Below, piece by piece: positions 58,549 through 64,000 of a DNA stretch of 64,000 nt; position 1 is the first letter of the stretch; each line of letters starts with the position of its first letter. The notes under the pieces are model-generated. The model was not told where the DNA came from. It did no database searches and was given only the letters and a program-made list of their open reading frames with translations. The translations under genes were made by a program, and so were the position numbers. Origin of the DNA: Tubiluchus corallicola (lineage: Eukaryota; Priapulida; Priapulimorpha; Priapulimorphida; Tubiluchidae); NCBI GenBank assembly GCA_030141605.1, contig JAQGDQ010000352.1:60001-124000 (forward strand). The letters are read 5' to 3'.

Positions 58549-61500
58549 TCACACATGGTAATTAGAAATAAGAAAGGATTTATAGTTAATTATCAAACAG
58601 CTAAAGGTGCCATTTTTTAGTTCATTAGACAGGCTGTTCCACAACAAAGCACCTTGATAAGATAGAGATCTTTGTCCTTTGTTAGTATTAAATCTATGTA
58701 CATAGAAAGTTTGGTTAGTGGCAAATCGTGTATGATACTCGTGCATCTGGGCTACGAATTTGTAGTAATTCTGAAAAATTTCAGGAAGCATATTATGTTT
58801 AAACCTATATAAAAATTTGGCCATCTCTAATTTATATATATCCTGAAGTTTTAAGATTTTATGCTGGTGGTATAAAGGTGTAACATGGGCTCTTCTATTT
58901 GTATTTGCCCAAAGCTTTATAAATTTATTTTGATTAGTAATTAGGGGATACAATGTGGAATGGGGTGCTGAGCCATAGGTAAGTATGCTGTATTCTAAAT
59001 ACGGTGAAAATAGGGAAGAATATAGAAGTTTTTTGAATCATAATTTAGAAAATGCCTAACTTTTGAAAAAATACCTATAATTTTACTGGTTTTGTTAACA
59101 ATATATTGTATATGTGCTTTCCATGAAAGACTGTGATCTATTAATACTCCTAGATATTTTATTTGATGTACAGGTTGTATCCTGGTATTTCCCATTGTCA
59201 AATTTAATGTTAAATTTTTTACTTTTCTGGGATTACCAATTATCATATATTTTGTTTTGGAATAGTTTATAGAAAGCCGGTTAGCTCTCATCCATAGATC
59301 TACTTTAGCTAGTTCAACATTAAGAAATTCTTCTAGGTGACTTATGTTAGTATCAGAACTGAAAAAGTTAGTATCATCAGCAAAAAGTCTAGTATGTAAT
59401 TGGGTATTTGAAGGGAGATCATTTATGTAAAGTAAGAAAAAAAGGGGACCAAGAGTTGAGCCTTGAGGAACACCACACTGCACATTTGCCAGATCTGAGT
59501 TTTTATTCTCGATAGATGTATATTGTTTTCTATTGTGTAAATATGACTGCAGCAATTGAAGAGGCAGGCCTCTGATACCATAGTGTTCAAGTTTGGCTAG
59601 TAAAATATCATGTTGTACAGTATCAAAGGCCTTAGACAAATCTAAAAATATGGCACAGGTGTACTTATTGTGATCCATATTTAGTAACAGATTGTCTATA
59701 AGTTCAGCAATAGCTAGGGCTGTGCAGTATCTTTTGCAAAACCCAAACTGAAATCTAGAGAGAATTTTGTTGTGGTTTATAAATTTAATTAGTCTGTCAT
59801 AAAGCAATTTTTCAAAAATTTTGGAAATAGGTGAAAGTAAAGATATTGGCTTATAGTTAGTGGGGTTATCAGGGGAGTCACCTTTATAAATAGGAATAAT
59901 TTTAGCAATCTTTAAACAGTTTGGGAATGTACCTTCAGTAATAGCCTTGTTAAACAATTTAGTTAGAACAGGGGAAATACAGAGACCAGCTGATTTGTAA
60001 AAAGATATAGGAATGTTTTCATGACCGGAGGCTTTATTCTGATTTAAATTATTTATTGCTGTATTTACTTCAGCTTCAATAATGGGTGTTAAGAAAAACG
60101 AGTTTGGCAAAGGACGTCCTAGAAAAGACTGAAATGACAGTTGTGTGGGTTGTATTTTAGATGCCATAGAAGGACCAATGGAAGCAAAAAAAGTATTCAT
60201 GACTTGACAGATATCAGTTATATCACTTGAGAGAATGCCATCTTTGTACACCTTTTTTGGTGTTATGCGTTGTTGCAATTTAGCATTTATTAAACTATTT
60301 ATGGTCGACCAAAGTTTCTTTGTGTTATTTTTACTATTTTGCAAGGTTTCTTGATAGTACCTTTTTTTTGCTAAACATTTTATATGGTTGAGTTTGTTCA
60401 AATAAACTTTGTATTTATTTCTATTATAAACATTGTTAGAGTTTTTAAATGTATTAAACAGTTGGCTTCTAGTTTTAATAGATTTCAGTATGCCTGGTGT
60501 TATCCATGGCTTGTGAAAAGTTACCACTTCACGTCTTGATAGAGTTTTTAGAGGCATACGAGTATTGAGAACTAGATTGAATGTTTGAAAAAACTGATCA
60601 AAGGCCTCATTAGTAGATAAGTAAGAATAATCAATAGAATTAATCTGTGCGTGCAGTTCATTTAAAAAGGCAGAGGAATTAAAGTTAGTTTTATCTCTAA
60701 TTGTAATTTTAGTTTTCTGTTTAGTCAGATTAGCATTTTTGACAATTGCGAAAATAGGCAAGTGGTCCGCCACTTCATAAGTTATAATACCCGATACAAT
60801 AGGATTAATCAGATCATTAGTATAGATATGGTCTATTAGGGTACTAGAGTTTTTTGATATTCTTGTTGGTCTTGTAATTAGAGGAACAAATTGAGTAGAA
60901 AATAATACATTTAAGTAATTAGAAATATATGATATGCTCTCGAACTGTAGTAAATTTAAATTAATGTCACCACATAATGTAAGCTATAGTACCAGATTGT
61001 TGAATAGCAGTTAATAGACGGTCCATTTCCTCTATAAAATGTGTAACAGGTGTATTTGGATGTCTATATATAAGGCCAAATAATATACTCTTCGAATTGT
61101 TTAGTGTTGATACGCGGATCCAGAGATCTTCTAAATTAATTTTTGAGATTTCAGTTGATACTTTGCCGTGCCTGTTTACTTTGGTTATTTCTTTTTCAGT
61201 CACTATTTTATATGAATTATTTATAGAGTAGTTTAAATTATCTCTAATATAGACACCGATGCCACCAGCAATGGACTTAGAATTAATACTCAGAAAAACG
61301 TAGTTGCTCAAGTTGCACATAAATGATGAATTATCTTTCAACCTAATCTCGGAGAGGGCGATGATTTCGGGCGGTTGAGGGAAAGTACTGAGGATGTCAG
61401 TCATGTTACCAAAATGTTTTTGCAAACTACTTACATCAAAGTGAACTATTGGTAAATCCGAAGTATTTTTGTTATAATTAGCAGTTGATTTGAGAGTATT

Positions 61501-61875
61501 TAGATTAACATACTTACTATCGTAGTTGTCTGGGTCATATCCCATAATTATCTGGGTCATTTGGATCCCACCTGTTAGTTGATAGCGAAGAGCACTCAGA
61601 CAAGACAGTGACAGAGAGTTAGTTAAAGGAGAAGTCACAGAAAACAAATCATCAATTTCGTCATCTTCACAGCTCTGAAAAGGAAAAATAGACTTTATAC
61701 ATGAAATACAGTAATAGGGGTCATTACTAGAACCTAGTTGTAAAAATTGTTCCATAGTCAAACAACAACACTTATAATGTGACCAAAGATTGCAGCAATT
61801 ACACAGTATACAATACTGGTTTGATTTACATTGTTTAGTGCAGACAGAACAAGGAAAACGGATCATTAATAGCAA
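58549..61875 (-). pseudogene. CR1-like ORF2 with two single-base frameshifts
   Basis: The N-terminal part (from 61875) has a Cys/His-rich PHD-like finger: CSVCTKQCKSNQYCILC, SHYKC and YYCISC. An AP-like endonuclease follows (IIALSEIRL, GGIGVYIRDN, FGLIYRHPN). Near 60984 an extra base breaks the frame; beyond it DINLNLLQFE and STLIDHIYTN continue the endonuclease. Reverse transcriptase (60773-58995): KIIPIYKGDSPDNPTNYKPI, IFLDLSKAFDTVQHDIL, VQCGVPQGSTLGPLFFLLY and the catalytic FADDTNFF. Near 59027 a lost A in an A-run shifts the frame; the C-terminus continues in the frame ending at 58549 (MLPEIFQNYYKF, GALLWNSLSNELKN). All active-site residues are present despite the shifts. Confidence 0.88.
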
Positions 61876-62011
61876 TATTTGAATATGAAGTTAAGCAATT
61901 AAGGAGATAAATAAAAAATACCATAGTCAAAGCTATAATACAAAAATATAATAGGTTTATAAGAACTCGTACCTATATTATGATATTACAGAAATTTTCT
62001 TGGCTAAGTTA

Positions 62012-62296
62012 TCACTGATTACACATCAATATATCCCTTTCAGAATTCACTCTCACAGCTTGAGTATTTTCCGCTTTTCTTATGTAAATTTGCCCTTGGT
62101 TTGTCCATAAGAACTTGAAATTATTATTTCGTTTCGCTTCTAGGCATTTGTTGAATAATATTTTCCTGTTCTTTGTTAAGTGTTCATTGACATAAACTTT
62201 GCCATTTCCATTGTATCCTAAATCCTTTAGTGTGGGGGTATTTGTTCTCCCCTTGTACACCAAGTCTCTTGACGTACACACGTGCACATGCATCAA
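62012..62296 (-). pseudogene. C-terminal part of CR1-like ORF1
   Basis: The frame contains DLVYKGRTN, NGKVYVNEHLTKNRKILFNK and NNNFKFLWTNQGQIYIRKAE. This pattern is common at the C-terminus of LINE ORF1 proteins of CR1-type elements (the so-called FP-C-like domain). The N-terminal portion is missing, consistent with 5' truncation during reverse transcription. It ends 137 bp before ORF2. Confidence 0.65.
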
Positions 62297-62299
62297 ATT

Positions 62300-64000
62300 T
62301 CAGTTTTCACACATTCTGCAACTTTACAGGTAAGCTTACAAATAACCTGGCTTCCTTTGCAATCAGTAACAGCCACAGCACAAATAGTGGTACTACTCTC
62401 AATTATACAGTAAAGCCAGTAAGGTCACAAGTCTCACGATGCATATTGCACTAAATGACTCTACAATTATTGATAAGTGAGTACTTTTTTCATGTGTACA
62501 AAAGAACATACATGCATTTATATATACATAAAAACATAGTAAACAGCAATAGCAGCATAAGATAGCTCAGTACCAAAAAATTTGGGAGGTGTTCAGCTTT
62601 TGCATTGTTACCACTCTAGTGATGTTGTACACCTGGCAGCTTAGTCTCGCCTGGCCAGGTTTCAGGGTAGTTGAAAAGCGCCCAAAGGTCAAATACTGGT
62701 CAAGTTCGGTTTCTCTTGATGACTCGGCGTGTAGTGTGGTCGTATTCATTGTGGATAAAGCGTTACTTAATTTAAGTTTCGACCTATATTATAAAGGGAA
62801 CGTTGTGTGAATGTTTACAATTGTTGAAAAATACCTGACCTGTCTTTGGATACGTCAAGCCAAATAAAAAACCCAAAAAATTAAGTTCCAAAACGAATTT
62901 TCCATCATTTGTGTCTTCCAAGATCCATAACGGAACGTGTTTCGGGTAGCTGCTGCCATCTACAGCCAAAGAATGCAATAATGGCAATCACAGTGCTGGC
63001 AGGATTATTACTGTAGTTCAAAACCAACTTTGACTACATTGTGTAATACATTATGGAAAATATAGTCTGAAGCAGTATTCTCACAAATAACGAACAGAAA
63101 TTAAGGTGATTAACAAATTGGTAAAATATGCAAGAGTTAAATAAAAAAGTGCAAAACTCAGGCTTCCAAAACAAAGTTTTAATATCAACCAAAGCATTAA
63201 GCTACAAATAGATGGCAATCACATGAATCATGTCTATATTAAAGGCTGTCTTTTAACCTATTGTACAAAAAATAATTTACAGCCAATTATAATTTATACT
63301 CACTGAAGCTTATCATGCAATACTGGAAAATGAAGCAAAATAAAATAAAAAATAATAAAGAAAGCTGAAACCAGTAAAAATGCTCCAAGAGCCTACAGCA
63401 GTGGAGAGTGTGCCAGTATTAATTAGTAACCTAGTAATAAATCCTACTATTTAATGCACAAATACATAACACAAAGTTAAAGTTAGAAACTTTATTTTTA
63501 AGAGTAAAACTGACAGAGTATCAAAAATAAAATTCTTTATTTATACTGATTCAAATCTTCAGAGACAAATGAAAAACACATATTGGACAGATGTATCCAA
63601 TAAAATTTCACTCATAACACATTTCTTCCACACATTAATAGTAACATTATATCTCTCAATCAGCTTAACAAGTGAAATGAAAAACAAACAAAATAAAACT
63701 GACAAACAAATAACTACATATAAGTAAGGTATCAAAATCGTTTGATAATTTTGTATTACAAATAGCACTGTAATAATGCTGCATCAATATTTTGCGTATC
63801 AAGTCTAAAAAAATAAAAGCTGCAAGTTCCTGGTAAAACCTTTCCACTTTCATTAATTACCCACTTTATACCACCATTTGCTGTCATTGTCAAACAGAAT
63901 GCAACTTACAGCAAAAAGTCAAGATTTTTGAATTGTGTTTGGCAACATCAGTTGTGCTTTAACTTTTTATCGTTTTTCCCCACCGACAATTTTCTTTTGA
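62300..64000. other. Right-end region, mostly unassigned
   Basis: Apart from the possible exon at 62835-62959, a second weak candidate terminal exon is at about 63755-63885 on the minus strand (frame with GGIKWVINESGKVLPG then a TAA stop at 63755, after a CAG acceptor). AATAAA on the minus strand near 63536 and 63491 could serve it. Nothing else stands out. Confidence 0.25.
62835..62959 (-). CDS. Possible internal exon of an unrecognised minus-strand gene
   Basis: Flanked by acceptor GGCTGTAG and donor GTATTT, 125 nt, open in one frame: begins (x)GSSYPKHVPLWILEDTND, then GKFVLELNFLGFLFGLTYPK and TGQ. The composition looks coding and is partly hydrophobic. I do not recognise the family. A partner exon downstream on this strand was not found before the LINE, so this could be a relic. 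Confidence 0.3.

Larger units (their letters stand above)
57607..62296 (-). mobile_element. Near-complete CR1-like LINE (PHD-like finger, endonuclease, reverse transcriptase)
   Basis: From 5' to 3' on the minus strand: the end of an ORF1 (62296-62012), a 137-bp gap, a broken ORF2 (61875-58549), about 940 bp of 3' UTR, and a terminal (TGTCTA)n tail at 57607-57636. The 5' end appears truncated inside ORF1. No convincing target-site duplication could be placed. Only two single-base shifts break ORF2, so the copy is recent. The element lies between the PXYLP1 promoter and the right end of the window. Confidence 0.85.

Noticed and set aside
62567-62749. Minus-strand 60-codon frame starting with ATG and containing a GTGTAC donor-like site
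   Set aside because: Could be a first exon, but no downstream partner is visible and the composition is not distinctive.

Overview
This is a stretch of metazoan nuclear DNA. It is AT-rich and intron-dense, with GT-AG introns, interspersed non-LTR retrotransposons, small terminal-inverted-repeat (TIR) elements, tRNA-derived SINEs, minisatellites and short TTAGGG-type telomere-like blocks. The genes (a long-tailed class I myosin, SCO1 and the animal glycosaminoglycan-linker phosphatase PXYLP1) point to an invertebrate animal. I cannot name the phylum from the sequence alone. There is no CRISPR array, operon, rRNA or bacterial gene organisation.

Layout: (1) 1031-2141, plus strand: the last two coding exons of a membrane transporter, probably MFS/SLC22-like. 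(2) 4229-37552, minus strand: a complete Myo1e/f-type myosin, reconstructed here as 28 coding exons joining in frame to 1,110 residues (motor, one IQ motif, TH1, proline/arginine-rich TH2, SH3). (3) 37.6-45.3 kb: a divergent intergenic region with SINE copies, fold-back sequences and a decayed LINE on the plus strand (about 41.4-44.1 kb). (4) 45316-50064, plus strand: SCO1, the mitochondrial copper chaperone for cytochrome c oxidase, 7 exons, 274 residues. (5) 54198-57107, minus strand: PXYLP1, a type II membrane histidine acid phosphatase, 3 exons, 461 residues. (6) about 57.6-62.3 kb, minus strand: a young, nearly intact CR1-like LINE with a PHD-like finger, endonuclease and reverse transcriptase, interrupted by two single-base shifts. 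(7) 62.3-64 kb: mostly unassigned, with one or two possible exons of an unrecognised minus-strand gene.

The three identified genes do not form a pathway: one is an actin motor for membrane/endocytic work, one is for mitochondrial copper delivery, and one is for Golgi proteoglycan synthesis. They are ordinary neighbours in a gene-sparse, repeat-rich region.

The most unusual signals lie in the myosin gene. First, exon 22 is present twice, identically, 409 bp apart, and one copy sits between perfect 220-bp inverted repeats; joining both copies in one mRNA would create an immediate stop codon. Second, a 36-bp minisatellite has grown out of an exon end plus its splice donor, giving a row of decoy donors. 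A third theme is short TTAGGG-like tracts, at least one of them inside a small inverted-repeat element.
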